A stretch of 64,000 nucleotides of DNA from Rhodobacterales bacterium (GCA_021155205.1 JAJNPS010000033.1:62001-126000), one strand, 5' to 3'; counted from the stretch's first letter, positions 1 through 9,234 are shown. Notes: generated by a model from the sequence alone, not told the origin. Numbers and translations are program-made.

Positions 1-530
1 GCGTCCGACAACTGCACCACGATCTCGCCGTTGTCGACCGTCACGGCGATGTCGTTCTGCCCGACATTGGTCAGGCTGACGACCGGGGTCGCCAGCGCGT
101 TGATCGCGGCCACCGCCGCCTGCAGGCCCGCCGGATTGCCGATTGCGATGCGCAGCACACCATCGGGCGACGGCTGGCGGCGGACAGCGCCGACCTGATC
201 GCGCATCGCACGCAGCGTGTCGCGCAGTTCCGGCCAGAGGCCGTTCATGCGGTCCTTGTAGACATCCTGCAGCTTGACCTCGGCCAGCAGATGCGCGCCG
301 CCCCGCAGGTCCAGCCCCAGGTTCATCAGCCCCGAGGGCAACCAGCTTGGCCATTTCGCCAGGTTGGCCTCCTGCTCCGGGGTCGCAACACCCCCCGCCT
401 GCTTGATTGCCGCGGCCGCGTCATTATGCGCCTCGACATTGGCGTAGTCTGCGTTGGGCACCGCCAGCAGTATCCCCACAAGGCAAAGCGTCAGGATGAT
501 CAGGCGTTTCCACAGGGGGGTCGGCGTCAT
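1..530 (-). CDS. secD: Protein translocase subunit SecD (partial, 3' end outside window)
   Basis: This is the N-terminal 176 codons of SecD, the large periplasmic-domain subunit of the SecDF complex that helps pull exported proteins through SecYEG. One membrane segment is visible at about residues 8-24, followed by the family motif GLDLRGG at about 72-78 and the start of the first periplasmic domain. The ATG at 530 lies 10 bases after the yajC stop, the usual yajC-secD order. The reading frame runs off the left edge of the window with no stop, so the rest of the gene is outside, not lost. Confidence 0.93.
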   Translation of the reverse strand, partial: MTPTPLWKRLIILTLCLVGILLAVPNADYANVEAHNDAAAAIKQAGGVATPEQEANLAKWPSWLPSGLMNLGLDLRGGAHLLAEVKLQDVYKDRMNGLWPELRDTLRAMRDQVGAVRRQPSPDGVLRIAIGNPAGLQAAVAAINALATPVVSLTNVGQNDIAVTVDNGEIVVQLSD

Positions 531-540
531 GCTTGAAAAC

Positions 541-864
541 TCACGCGGCGGGTTCGGTCTTGGACATCACTTGCGTGATCGTGGAACGCAGGATCTTGAC
601 GCGCACGCCTTCGGCAATCTCGGCCTCGACCATGCCGTCCTCCTGGACCTTGGTGATCTTGGCGATGATCCCGCCTTGCGTCACGACCTGGTCGCCACGC
701 CGCAGCGCCTCGACCATGGCACGGTGTTCCTTCAGCTTTTTCTGCTGCGGGCGGATCAGGAGGAAATACATGATGCCGAAAATCAGGATCAGCGGGATGA
801 ACGATCCCAGGGCAGAGCTGACGCCTGGGGCGGCCGTTTGCGCAAAGGCGGGTGTCACGAACAT
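541..864 (-). CDS. yajC: Preprotein translocase subunit YajC
   Basis: YajC is a small single-span inner-membrane protein that associates with SecDF. The 107-residue product has a short N-terminal stretch, a hydrophobic span at about residues 21-37 ending in RPQQKK (the typical YajC boundary motif), and a cytoplasmic domain with GDQVVTQGG. The frame stays open to 969, but the ATG at 864 is preceded by an AAAGGA ribosome site and gives the usual family length, so it is chosen. It is directly upstream of secD and probably cotranscribed with it. Confidence 0.93.
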   Translation of the reverse strand: MFVTPAFAQTAAPGVSSALGSFIPLILIFGIMYFLLIRPQQKKLKEHRAMVEALRRGDQVVTQGGIIAKITKVQEDGMVEAEIAEGVRVKILRSTITQVMSKTEPAA

Positions 865-1151
865 GGTTGTCCTTTCGGTCCGAAGGGGCGCCATCGAACA
901 GGTCCCGCTTTCGGTCGCGCACCCTATTCGTGGTGCCGCCGGAAGACAAGCCAAGCCCGAGTGCCGCAAAAGCCCGGCGCGGAGGCGTCCGGGGCCGGTT
1001 CAGCGCCGCATATATGAACTGTACGGGCGAATGCCAGAGGAGATTGACCGCCGGGCCCGCGCAAGGGAACGGCAATCGCGCCTTCACTAACGGGGGCCGA
1101 TGTTGCATATGGGGGCGGACCGCCTGACCCATCGCCCGAACGGACCGCCCC
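865..1151. other. Divergent intergenic region yajC / serS
   Basis: This 287-base gap must hold the promoters for yajC-secD (leftward) and serS (rightward). I see no clear sigma-70 hexamers, hairpin or coding potential; the overlapping frames look like GC-rich shadows. Confidence 0.4.
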
Positions 1152-2441
1152 ATGCACGACATCCGCCTGATCCGGCAAGCGCCAGATGCCTTTGACGCCG
1201 CCCTTGCCCGCCGGGGCCTGGCGCCGATGTCGCCCGACATCCTGCGTGTCGATACCGCGCGCCGCCTGGCGATCAAGGCGGCCGAGGATGGTCAGGCCGA
1301 GCTCAACACTCTCAGCAAACAGGCCGGGGCAGCCAAGGTCGCAGGCGATACCGACGCCTTCGAGGCGATCCGGCAGGGCATGTCCGCACGCAAGGCCCTG
1401 ATTGCGGAACAGGAGACGCAGGCGCGGCAACTGGACGCCGATCTTCACGAACTTTTGCTGACCATCCCGAACCTGCCGCTGGCCGAGGTGCCCGATGGCA
1501 AGGACGAGTCCGGCAATGTCGAAATCCGCCGCTGGGGAGCCCCGCGCCATTTCGACTTTGACCCGCGCGAACATTTCGACATTCCCGGTGTCAAGCCGGG
1601 CATGGATTTCGAGATGGCCGCAAAACTGTCGGGTGCGCGCTTTGTCGTGCTGCGGGGGGCGGTGATCCGCGTCCACCGGGCGCTGGCGCAGTTCATGCTG
1701 GACACCCACATCACCGAACACGGGCTGACCGAAACCTGGACGCCGGTGCTGGTGAAGGAGGCCGCGATGTACGGCACCAACCAGTTGCCGAAATTCGCCG
1801 AGGACAGCTATCAGACCACCAATGGCTGGTGGCTGATCCCGACATCGGAGGTCACGCTGACCAACACCGTCGCGGGCGATATCCTGGATGCGGCTGCGTT
1901 GCCGATCCGCATGACCGCCCACACCCAGTGCTTCCGGTCAGAGGCCGGATCGGCGGGCAAGGACACCGCCGGAATGCTGCGCCAGCACCAGTTCGAAAAG
2001 GTGGAGATGGTGTCGGTCACGACGCCCGAGACCAGCCTTGCCGAACATGAACGCATGACCGCCTGCGCCGAGGCAATCCTGCAAAAGCTGGGCCTGCCTT
2101 ACCGGACGGTGGTCCTGTGTACCGGCGACATGGGGTTCGGCGCGACCAAGACGCATGACATCGAGGTCTGGCTGCCGGGTCAGAACACCTACCGCGAGAT
2201 CAGTTCGGTCTCGGTCTGCGGGGATTTCCAGGCGCGGAGGATGAATGCGCGCTACCGGGTGCCCGGCGGCAAGCCGGAATATGTCCATACGCTGAACGGG
2301 TCGGGACTGGCGGTCGGGCGCTGCCTGATCGCGGTGCTGGAAAACGGACAGCAATCGGATGGATCGGTCGAACTGCCGCCTGCGTTGCATCCGTATCTGG
2401 GCGGCAGGACCTGCATCACGGCGCAGGGCGATCTGGCCTGA
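1152..2441 (+). CDS. serS: Serine--tRNA ligase
   Basis: This cytoplasmic class II aminoacyl-tRNA synthetase charges tRNA-Ser, and also tRNA-Sec where present, with serine. The 429-residue product has the N-terminal coiled-coil tRNA-binding arm (about 1-110), the serine-binding TSEVTLTN segment, motif 2 (FRSEAG and the following loop) and motif 3 (GSGLAVGRCLIAVLEN) near the C-terminus. The length is normal for the family. The ATG is preceded only by a weak ribosome site. It stands alone, divergent from yajC. Confidence 0.97.
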   Translation: MHDIRLIRQAPDAFDAALARRGLAPMSPDILRVDTARRLAIKAAEDGQAELNTLSKQAGAAKVAGDTDAFEAIRQGMSARKALIAEQETQARQLDADLHELLLTIPNLPLAEVPDGKDESGNVEIRRWGAPRHFDFDPREHFDIPGVKPGMDFEMAAKLSGARFVVLRGAVIRVHRALAQFMLDTHITEHGLTETWTPVLVKEAAMYGTNQLPKFAEDSYQTTNGWWLIPTSEVTLTNTVAGDILDAAALPIRMTAHTQCFRSEAGSAGKDTAGMLRQHQFEKVEMVSVTTPETSLAEHERMTACAEAILQKLGLPYRTVVLCTGDMGFGATKTHDIEVWLPGQNTYREISSVSVCGDFQARRMNARYRVPGGKPEYVHTLNGSGLAVGRCLIAVLENGQQSDGSVELPPALHPYLGGRTCITAQGDLA

Positions 2442-2472
2442 TACGTCGCTGCAGACAGAAAAAGGACGCTGA

Positions 2473-3183
2473 ATGACGCCCATGATCCGCGCTATCCTGC
2501 TGCTTGCCGCCACCATCGGTTTTGCCCTGACGCCCGCGCTCACGCCGCCTGTTGCGGGCTATGATCCGGCCCTGTTTCCGGTGCAGATTGCGCGGCCCGC
2601 GATCCAGCCCGCAGGCTATGCCTTTGCGATCTGGGGGGTGATCTATGTCTGGCTGATCACGCATGCCGTGTTCGGTGTCTGGCCGAAGCGTGACGTGCCG
2701 GAATGGGACGCCCCGCGCCTGTGGCTGATCGCGGCGGCGTTGCTGGGCGCGCTGTGGCTGGTGGTGTCGCCGGATTATCCCCGCAGCGCCACGGCGGTGA
2801 TCTGGGCGATGCTGGCGGCGGCATTGGGGGCGTTTCTACGCACGCCGACGCTGCCCGACCGCTGGATGCTGTCGGCCCCGATCGCGATGCTTGCAGGGTG
2901 GGTATCGGCTGCGGCTGCCGTCGCACTCGGCGTGGTACTGGCGCGCGACGGCTATCTGCCCGATGTGGTTTCGGCGGTCGTGATGCTGGCGCTGGTGCTG
3001 GCCATCGCGGTCACCGTGCAGATGCGCAAGCCCGCGATGCCGGTCTATGGCCTGACGGTGATCTGGGCGCTGGCAGGCGTGATCTGGGCCAATCGCAGCG
3101 ACAACCTGATCGTGGCGGTGATCGCAGGCTCGGGCATTGCGATCATGGTCCTGACGATACTGGCCCTGCGCAAGCGCGCGTAA
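2473..3183 (+). CDS. TspO/MBR-like tryptophan-rich membrane protein
   Basis: This is a polytopic inner-membrane protein of 236 residues, with hydrophobic segments spread over the whole length and a basic tail (ALRKRA). The stretch around residues 45-65 (PAGYAFAIWGVIYVWL) resembles the conserved P..FAIWGVIY region of TspO-related proteins. It is longer than classical five-helix TspO (about 160 residues), so it belongs to the extended tryptophan-rich group of unknown ligand. The ATG has a good AAGGA ribosome site 6 bases upstream. It lies tail to tail with der. The family call rests on the motif and topology only. Confidence 0.6.
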   Translation: MTPMIRAILLLAATIGFALTPALTPPVAGYDPALFPVQIARPAIQPAGYAFAIWGVIYVWLITHAVFGVWPKRDVPEWDAPRLWLIAAALLGALWLVVSPDYPRSATAVIWAMLAAALGAFLRTPTLPDRWMLSAPIAMLAGWVSAAAAVALGVVLARDGYLPDVVSAVVMLALVLAIAVTVQMRKPAMPVYGLTVIWALAGVIWANRSDNLIVAVIAGSGIAIMVLTILALRKRA

Positions 3184-3186
3184 CCG

Positions 3187-4656
3187 CTATTGTCCGGTAT
3201 TCTTTTCCTTGTGCTTGCGCAGGCGGCTGGGCGTGTGGAATTTCCGTTCCTTCCACGGGTTCTGGTCGCCCTGTGACCGGAAATACAACCGGATCGGCGT
3301 GCCAGGCATGTCAAAGTGTTCGCGCAAACCATTGACAAGATAGCGTTTATAGCTATCTGGCAACTCGTCCGGGCGGCTGCATTTGATGACAAAACCGGGG
3401 GGCCTTGTCTTGGCCTGGGTGATATAGCGCAGCTTGATGCGGTGGCCGCCGGGCGCGGGTGGCGGATGCGCCTCGGTCATCGCCCCCAGCCATGAGTTCA
3501 GCCGCGCCGTGGCGATCCGGCGGTTCCAGACATCATGTGCCTTGCGGATCGCGTCATGCAGGCGGTCCAGACCCCGGCCCGTCCTGGCGCTGACGGTAAT
3601 CAGGGGAGCGCCGCGCAACTGCGGCAGCAGGCGTTCGAACATTTCCTTCAGCTCGGCCAGCTTGTCCTGCTTGTCGTCCTCAAGGTCCCATTTGTTGACG
3701 GCAACCACGACTGCGCGGCCTTCGGTTTCGGCGAAATCCGCGATGCGCAGGTCCTGCACCTCGAACGGAATTTCCACGTCCAGCAGGACCACCACAACCT
3801 CGGCGAACCGGACCGCGCGGATGCCATCGGATACGGAAAGTTTCTCAATCTTTTCAAATATCTTCGACCTCTTCCTCATCCCCGCCGTGTCGAAAATCCG
3901 GATCGGGGTCCCCTGCCACTCCGCCCGCACGGAAATTGCATCCCGCGTGGTCCCCGCCTCGGGGCTGGTGAGCAGCCGGTCATAGCCGAGGATCTTGTTG
4001 ATCAGCGTGGACTTGCCCGCATTGGGGCGCCCGATGACGGCGATCTGAAGCGGTTTCTTCGCCGTGGGATGGTGTTCTGTGCCTGTCGCCTCGACCTCCG
4101 CCTCGGCCTCGGTCAGGTCGATGTCCACCTCCGGCGCATTCTCGGATTCGCGTTCGGCAAACTCGCCGACCAGCGGGCGCAGGATGTGGTAAAGGTCATC
4201 CATCCCTTCGCCATGTTCGGCCGACAGCCGCACGGGTTCGCCGAGGCCCAGCGACCATGCCTCCAGTGCGCCCGCATCCCCGGCCTTGCCCTCGGCCTTG
4301 TTCACGCCCAGAATCACCCGCGCGCCCTTTTTGCGCAGGATGTCGGCGAAAACCTCGTCCGTTGGCGTGACGCCAACCCGCCCGTCCAGCAGGAACAGGC
4401 TGATATCGGCCATCTCGACCGCGCGTTCGGTCAGGCGGCGCATCCGGCCTTGCAAGGAATCGTCCGTCACCTCTTCCAGCCCCGCCGTGTCGATCACGGT
4501 AAAGCGCAAGTCATGCAGTTTCGCATCGCCCTCGCGCAAGTCGCGGGTCACGCCCGGCTGGTCATCGACCAGGGCCAGCTTGCGGCCCACAAGCCGGTTG
4601 AAAAGCGTGGACTTGCCCACATTCGGGCGCCCCACGATGGCGAGGGTAAAGCTCAT
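3187..4656 (-). CDS. der: Ribosome biogenesis GTPase Der (EngA)
   Basis: Der is a double-GTPase needed for 50S ribosomal subunit maturation. The 489-residue protein has two G domains: the first P-loop is GRPNVGKST at residues 8-16, the second GRPNAGKST at about 209-217. NKAE serves as the G4 box of domain 1 and NKWD of domain 2. The C-terminal KH-like domain is present and ends in a lysine-rich tail. An acidic linker (about 165-200) separates the two G domains. It follows bamB by 48 bases on the same strand, a common alphaproteobacterial order. Confidence 0.97.
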   Translation of the reverse strand: MSFTLAIVGRPNVGKSTLFNRLVGRKLALVDDQPGVTRDLREGDAKLHDLRFTVIDTAGLEEVTDDSLQGRMRRLTERAVEMADISLFLLDGRVGVTPTDEVFADILRKKGARVILGVNKAEGKAGDAGALEAWSLGLGEPVRLSAEHGEGMDDLYHILRPLVGEFAERESENAPEVDIDLTEAEAEVEATGTEHHPTAKKPLQIAVIGRPNAGKSTLINKILGYDRLLTSPEAGTTRDAISVRAEWQGTPIRIFDTAGMRKRSKIFEKIEKLSVSDGIRAVRFAEVVVVLLDVEIPFEVQDLRIADFAETEGRAVVVAVNKWDLEDDKQDKLAELKEMFERLLPQLRGAPLITVSARTGRGLDRLHDAIRKAHDVWNRRIATARLNSWLGAMTEAHPPPAPGGHRIKLRYITQAKTRPPGFVIKCSRPDELPDSYKRYLVNGLREHFDMPGTPIRLYFRSQGDQNPWKERKFHTPSRLRKHKEKNTGQ

Positions 4657-4704
4657 GGCGTCCGTCCGTCGGTGACAAGCCGCAGGCCATACACGCCCGA
4701 AGCC

Positions 4705-6072
4705 TCAACGGAAAGCGTGAAGTTGCCCGTTGCCGCCGACGACATAGATGGTGCCACCGGCCAGCGCGGGCTGCGCCGCCGCCCCGCCCGGAATGTCCAG
4801 CGTCGAGATCAGTGACCCGTCCTCGGGCCGGAAGAACCGCAGCAACCCGTCCGACGACGCCACGACCAGACGTCCGCCCGCCAGAACCGGCCCGTAATGG
4901 GCAAAGATGCCCTTGCGGCGTTTCGGCTTGTCGTTTTCGAAATAAGGCATGTCGACGGACCAGATGACCTCGCCCGTCGCGGCATCGAGCCGTACCAGCC
5001 GCGCCTGGTCGTTGACCAGAAAGACCGACCCGCCGACCGGCAGCACGGGGCCCATCGCCCCCTCGCGCGATGACCAGAGACGCTCGCCGGACGAGGACGA
5101 GATCGCCACCGTCCGCCCGGCCGAGGTGCCCGCATAGGTCACGTCGCCCACCACGACCGGATCGGCGGTCACATCGAAGGTTGCGGCAAAGGCGCGGCCC
5201 AGACGCTCACCGGCGGTCGAGACCGACCAGACCTTCAGCCCGCCAAGCCGCGTTACCGCCATGATCTCGCCTCCCGCCGTCGGAAAGATCACCGACCGCT
5301 CGCTCACTGCCGGGGCTGAACTGCCGATGACGCCGAGCTTGGAGGCCGTGCCCGTCGTCTGCCAGACGACCTTGCCGGTCTCGGCCGCCAGCGCCCAGGC
5401 GGTGCCATCCCGCCCGACGACGAACACCATGTCGTCCACCGCCGCCGGGGCGCCGCTGATCGGGCTGTCCACCCGCTGGCGCCAGATCACCGCGCCGGAG
5501 GCAGGGTCCAAAGCGACCAGTTCGCCAAAGCCCGTCGCCGCGAAAAGCCGTCCCCCCGCCACCGCAAGCCCGCCGCCCGACTGTTCGCCGCCGCGGTCAA
5601 AGCTGGCGCTGAGATCCACCGACCACAGCGTCGCACCGCCGGTCGAGGTCGCGGTCAGTCCCGACCAGGCATCCATGGTGAAGATGCGCCCATCCGCCAC
5701 GACGGGCGCCGCCGAGATGCGGGCCTTGCGCGACGATCCGCGGCCGACATTGGCGCTCCATACCCGTTGCGGGCTGGCCGACAGCGCGCCATGCGGCATA
5801 AGGTGACGGGCGTTGCCCGCGCGGTGCGTCCAGTCGGCATTGGCGACGGCGGCGGGCAGGTCGATCGGGACCGACACCCCCGCCAGCCCCGGCACCGGCG
5901 CCTCGGGTGCCGGGGCGCCTTCGGCGGCAACCGACGCCTCCAGGGCCACGCTGGTATCAAAGCGCTCGCCCTCCAGCACCAGTTCGCGCTCCGCGCAGGC
6001 GGTCAGCACCAAAAGGCCCAGTGCGGGGACCAGTGCGGAACGCCTTACCCCTGCCATCAACCGAATTCCCAT
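4705..6072 (-). CDS. bamB: Outer-membrane assembly lipoprotein BamB (PQQ-type beta-propeller)
   Basis: BamB is the beta-propeller lipoprotein of the BAM complex that folds outer-membrane proteins. The product has a lipoprotein signal ending LVLTAC (lipidated Cys about residue 26), then repeated PQQ-like blades with GxVxW patterns. The ATG at 6072 has AAGGGG 8 bases upstream. Other in-frame ATGs exist at 6105, which would overlap the upstream stop, and at 6057. The frame sits between der and a YfgM-like gene; a YfgM-BamB-Der order is known in many proteobacteria and supports the name over a dehydrogenase-type PQQ protein. Confidence 0.88.
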   Translation of the reverse strand: MGIRLMAGVRRSALVPALGLLVLTACAERELVLEGERFDTSVALEASVAAEGAPAPEAPVPGLAGVSVPIDLPAAVANADWTHRAGNARHLMPHGALSASPQRVWSANVGRGSSRKARISAAPVVADGRIFTMDAWSGLTATSTGGATLWSVDLSASFDRGGEQSGGGLAVAGGRLFAATGFGELVALDPASGAVIWRQRVDSPISGAPAAVDDMVFVVGRDGTAWALAAETGKVVWQTTGTASKLGVIGSSAPAVSERSVIFPTAGGEIMAVTRLGGLKVWSVSTAGERLGRAFAATFDVTADPVVVGDVTYAGTSAGRTVAISSSSGERLWSSREGAMGPVLPVGGSVFLVNDQARLVRLDAATGEVIWSVDMPYFENDKPKRRKGIFAHYGPVLAGGRLVVASSDGLLRFFRPEDGSLISTLDIPGGAAAQPALAGGTIYVVGGNGQLHAFR

Positions 6073-6097
6073 CTGATCCGCCCCTTGACGCCGCATG

Positions 6098-6760
6098 TCA
6101 GCCATTTGCCGTCGGGGTTTCCGGCAGCTTGCCCCCCAGTGCCACGATCACCTGCCCCGCGCGACCGCGCAAGGCGGGCGATGCCTCCTGATCCTGCGCC
6201 AGCGCCTGCAGTGCGGTAATGGCCGCGTCGATCCTGCCTTCCTCGATCAGAAGATAGGCAAGCTGTTCCTTCGCCAGGACCCGGAACGGGCGTCCTGCAA
6301 CCGCGAGCCCGTCGAGAGCACTGCGCCGCTCCGCCAGCGGCATCGCCGCGCCTGCCACGATCACACGCCGCAGCGTCGCCAGGTCGCGGTAGATCTCCGG
6401 TAGTGCGGGGTCGGCCGCGACCACTTCCAGCGCGCCGAGCGTGGCGTCTCTGTCCTTTTCGGGGTCCGAGGCCAGCATCAGTTGCAGGATTGCCGCTTGC
6501 GTCCCATCGGCAGGGACGGTCGCAAGTGCAGCGCGACGGGCGGCAGGGTCCGGCAGGTCCAGCGCAGCCGACAGGGCATCGCCAAAGGCCTGCGCCCGTG
6601 CCGCGTCGCGCGACTTTTGCCATTCGTACCAGATCGACCCGCCCACCAGCGCCAGAACCAGCACGATCCCGATCCAGCCATATGTCCGGAAAGCCTTGAA
6701 GAGTTTGTCGCGACGGACTTCTTCGGTGACCTCGTCGATAAAGCTTTCGGGATTGCTCAA
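6098..6760 (-). CDS. YfgM-like tetratricopeptide membrane protein, TTG start
   Basis: This is a 220-residue membrane-anchored protein with a short cytoplasmic N-terminus, one membrane span at about residues 28-44, then an alanine-rich helical domain of TPR type (DUF2133/YfgM group), thought to connect the Sec translocon with periplasmic chaperones. No ATG lies near the conserved N-terminal NPESFIDEV. The TTG at 6760 has GGAG 8 bases upstream and gives a sensible start, so I choose it. A GTG five codons further upstream is the alternative. It is the first gene of a minus-strand run with bamB and der. Confidence 0.8.
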   Translation of the reverse strand: MSNPESFIDEVTEEVRRDKLFKAFRTYGWIGIVLVLALVGGSIWYEWQKSRDAARAQAFGDALSAALDLPDPAARRAALATVPADGTQAAILQLMLASDPEKDRDATLGALEVVAADPALPEIYRDLATLRRVIVAGAAMPLAERRSALDGLAVAGRPFRVLAKEQLAYLLIEEGRIDAAITALQALAQDQEASPALRGRAGQVIVALGGKLPETPTANG

Positions 6761-6875
6761 GGCGCCCACTCCATGTCGTTGCCCCGTCTTACACGGGAAG
6801 CCGAGGCCTTGCCAAGCCCGTGGAATGCGCCATGCCGCGAAAGGACAGAAGCGGCGCGGAAGCCGACAGCGGGTG

Positions 6876-8792
6876 TCAGACCCCCGCCATGACTTGATAG
6901 CGCCCGTCCTTGGTCCGACCGGTGTAGTCCATGCTGTGGTCTTCGATCTCGATGTCCCCCGCAAACAGTTCCGACACATCCGAGGACTGGCGTTCCCACA
7001 TCGCGGCATAGCGCCCCTTGCCGGCCAAGAGCACCTCATGCGTGCCCTCTTCGACCACGCGGCCCGCCTCCAGCACGACGATGCGGTCGGCGTCGGCGAT
7101 GGTGGACAGGCGGTGCGCGATGGTGATGACGGAGCGGCCCTTGCCCATCTCCAGCAGACTGTCCTGGATGTCGCGTTCGGTCTGGCTGTCCAGCGCGCTG
7201 GTGGCCTCGTCCAAAAGCAGGATCGGCGGGTTCTTCAACAGCGTGCGTGCGATGCCGACACGCTGCTTTTCGCCGCCCGACAGTTTCAGCCCGCGCTCGC
7301 CCACCGTGGTGTCATATCCCAGCGGCAGGCTTTCGATGAAGGTGTGGATCTTTGCCGACCTTGCCGCCTCTTCGATCTCGGGGCGTGTCGCCTCGGGGCG
7401 GCCATAGGCGATATTGTAAAGAATGGTGTCGTTGAACAGGACGGTATCCTGCGGCACCACCCCGATGCGGGCGTGCAGACTGTCCTGCGTCACGTCGCGC
7501 ACGTCCTGCCCGTCGATCCGCACGGCCCCGCCGGTCACGTCGTAGAACCGGAACAACAGCCGACCGATCGTGGATTTTCCTGAACCGGAGGGGCCGACCA
7601 GCGCCACACGTTCCCCCGGTCCGACGCGCAAGGAGACGCCCTTCAGGATCACCCGGTCGGGGTCATAGCCGAAGGTCACGTTGTCGAACACAACCTCACC
7701 CGCGCCGACCCGCAAGGCGGGCGCGCCGGGCCTGTCGTTGATCTCGGCCGGCTGCGCCAAAAGGCCGAACATCTGCCCCATGTCGACCAGAGACTGCCGG
7801 ATTTCGCGGTAGACAGTGCCCAGAAAGTTCAGCGGCATGCTGATCTGGATCATGTAGGCGTTGACCATCACGAAATCCCCGACCGTCAATGTGCCGGCGC
7901 GGACCCCCATCGCCGCCAGCACCATGACGGCGACAAGGCCGATGGTCAGCAGCAGCGCCTGGCCTCCGTTCAGCAGGCTCAACGACTGGCCGGTCTTGAC
8001 CGCCGCCGTCTCGTACTTGCCCATCGCGCGGTCATAGCGGTTCGCCTCGCGCGCCTCGGCGCCGAAATACTTGACGGTCTCGAAATTCAGCAGGCTGTCG
8101 ATGGCCTTCTGGTTGGCGTCGGTATCCTGGTCGTTCATCTCGCGCCGCAGTTTCACGCGCCATTCGGTGATCTTGAACGTGTAGGTCACATAAAGCGTGA
8201 TCATCACGACGACCGCCGCCGCATAGGCCCAGCCGAATGCAACGGCAAAGATGCCGATCACCAGCGCCAGTTCCAGGATCAGCGGCCCGATGGAGAACAG
8301 CATGAACCGCAACAGGAAATCGACGCCCTTGACGCCGCGCTCGATGATGCGCGACAGCCCGCCGGTCTTGCGCGTGATGTGATAGCGCATCGACAGGCGG
8401 TGGATATGGGTGAAGGTCTCCAGCGCCAGCGCCCGCAAGGCCCGCTGGCCGACGCGCACAAAGACAAGATCGCGCAATTCGGCAAAGGCCACCGCCGAAA
8501 ACCGCGCAATGCCGTAAGCCAGCGTCAGACCGATGGCCCCCGCCGCCAGAAACACCGCAGGATCGGCATTCGATCCGGTCAGCGCGTCCACCGCCAGCTT
8601 GTAAAGATAAGGCGTCGTCACCGACACAAGCTTGGCCACGAACAGCATCACCATGGCCAGAACGACCCGGCGTTTGACCCAACCCTGTCCATCCGGCCAC
8701 AGATACGGCAGCACGCGCGCGATGGTCTGAAGCCCCGATGCAGGCGGGGTGGAGCGGTCGGCAGAGGGGGCGGTGGTGGTCGCGCGGCGCAT
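6876..8792 (-). CDS. ABC exporter of the Atm1/HMT1 (ABCB) type
   Basis: This is a half-size exporter with fused membrane and ATPase domains, 638 residues. The N-terminal part (about 40-330) is a six-span ABC exporter domain. The ATPase part has Walker A GPSGSGKST, the signature LSGGEKQR, Walker B ILLLDEATSALD and the switch His in ITIAHRLST. The overall sequence resembles the mitochondrial Atm1/bacterial heavy-metal group, which exports glutathione-conjugated sulfur or metal species. It is divergent from an ArsR regulator 82 bases away, which fits a metal- or metalloid-linked role but does not prove the substrate. Confidence 0.88.
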   Translation of the reverse strand: MRRATTTAPSADRSTPPASGLQTIARVLPYLWPDGQGWVKRRVVLAMVMLFVAKLVSVTTPYLYKLAVDALTGSNADPAVFLAAGAIGLTLAYGIARFSAVAFAELRDLVFVRVGQRALRALALETFTHIHRLSMRYHITRKTGGLSRIIERGVKGVDFLLRFMLFSIGPLILELALVIGIFAVAFGWAYAAAVVVMITLYVTYTFKITEWRVKLRREMNDQDTDANQKAIDSLLNFETVKYFGAEAREANRYDRAMGKYETAAVKTGQSLSLLNGGQALLLTIGLVAVMVLAAMGVRAGTLTVGDFVMVNAYMIQISMPLNFLGTVYREIRQSLVDMGQMFGLLAQPAEINDRPGAPALRVGAGEVVFDNVTFGYDPDRVILKGVSLRVGPGERVALVGPSGSGKSTIGRLLFRFYDVTGGAVRIDGQDVRDVTQDSLHARIGVVPQDTVLFNDTILYNIAYGRPEATRPEIEEAARSAKIHTFIESLPLGYDTTVGERGLKLSGGEKQRVGIARTLLKNPPILLLDEATSALDSQTERDIQDSLLEMGKGRSVITIAHRLSTIADADRIVVLEAGRVVEEGTHEVLLAGKGRYAAMWERQSSDVSELFAGDIEIEDHSMDYTGRTKDGRYQVMAGV

Positions 8793-8817
8793 GTCGGTTC
8801 CCTTGCTTACAGCAGGC

Positions 8818-8845
8818 TTGACCTGCGGCGTGGCTTGGATATGGT
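8818..8845 (+). promoter_or_regulatory. Candidate promoter for the arsR-family gene
   Basis: TTGACC at 8818-8823 and TATGGT at 8840-8845 are separated by 16 bases. Each hexamer is a fair sigma-70 match, and transcription would begin just upstream of or inside the palindrome at 8849-8872. Confidence 0.4.
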
Positions 8846-8848
8846 GAT

Positions 8849-8872
8849 TTCAACATTTCATGAGTAGTTGAA
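8849..8872. promoter_or_regulatory. Palindrome overlapping the arsR start region (candidate ArsR operator)
   Basis: TTCAAC at 8849-8854 and GTTGAA at 8867-8872 form a perfect 6-bp inverted repeat with a 12-base spacer. It ends two bases before the ATG at 8875, so it covers the likely transcription start and ribosome site. This spacing and AT-rich core are typical of sites bound by dimeric ArsR/SmtB repressors, so autoregulation is likely. The exporter start at 8792 is close enough to be controlled as well. Confidence 0.6.
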
Positions 8873-8874
8873 GG

Positions 8875-9234
8875 ATGGATCGAAGTAAAGCACTCGCGGC
8901 CCTGTCGGCCCTTGCCAACGAAACCCGGCTTGATCTGGTGCGCCTGCTGGTCGTGGCGGGCGATGACGGGCTGGCGGCAGGGGAACTGGCGCGCGTGCTG
9001 GATCATTCGGCCTCGCGGCTGTCGTTTCATCTGGCGCAGCTGGAACAGGCGGGGCTGATCACCTCGCGAAGGGTAGCGCGCAACATCTATTACGCGGTGG
9101 ATGCGGCAGGCATGGGCGGCACCATCGGATACCTGATGGCCGATTGCTGCCGGGGCCACCCCAAGGTGATGGCCTGCTGTCGCCACCCGCACGCCGATGC
9201 CCCCCCGGTTACGGCGCCGCTTTCGGTATCGTGA
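8875..9234 (+). CDS. ArsR/SmtB-family repressor with C-terminal cysteine pairs
   Basis: This is a 119-residue winged-helix repressor. The recognition region HSASRLSFHLAQLEQAGLI lies at about residues 44-62. The classical ELCVCDL metal site is absent from helix 3. Instead there are two C-terminal Cys pairs, C91-C92 and C101-C102, within DCCRGHPKVMACC. C-terminal vicinal cysteines bind As(III) in the Acidithiobacillus-type ArsR, so arsenite or another thiophilic metal is the likely inducer. The ATG at 8875 is nearly in contact with AAGG. Its 3' end overlaps the LysM gene by 26 bases, tail to tail. Confidence 0.88.
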   Translation: MDRSKALAALSALANETRLDLVRLLVVAGDDGLAAGELARVLDHSASRLSFHLAQLEQAGLITSRRVARNIYYAVDAAGMGGTIGYLMADCCRGHPKVMACCRHPHADAPPVTAPLSVS

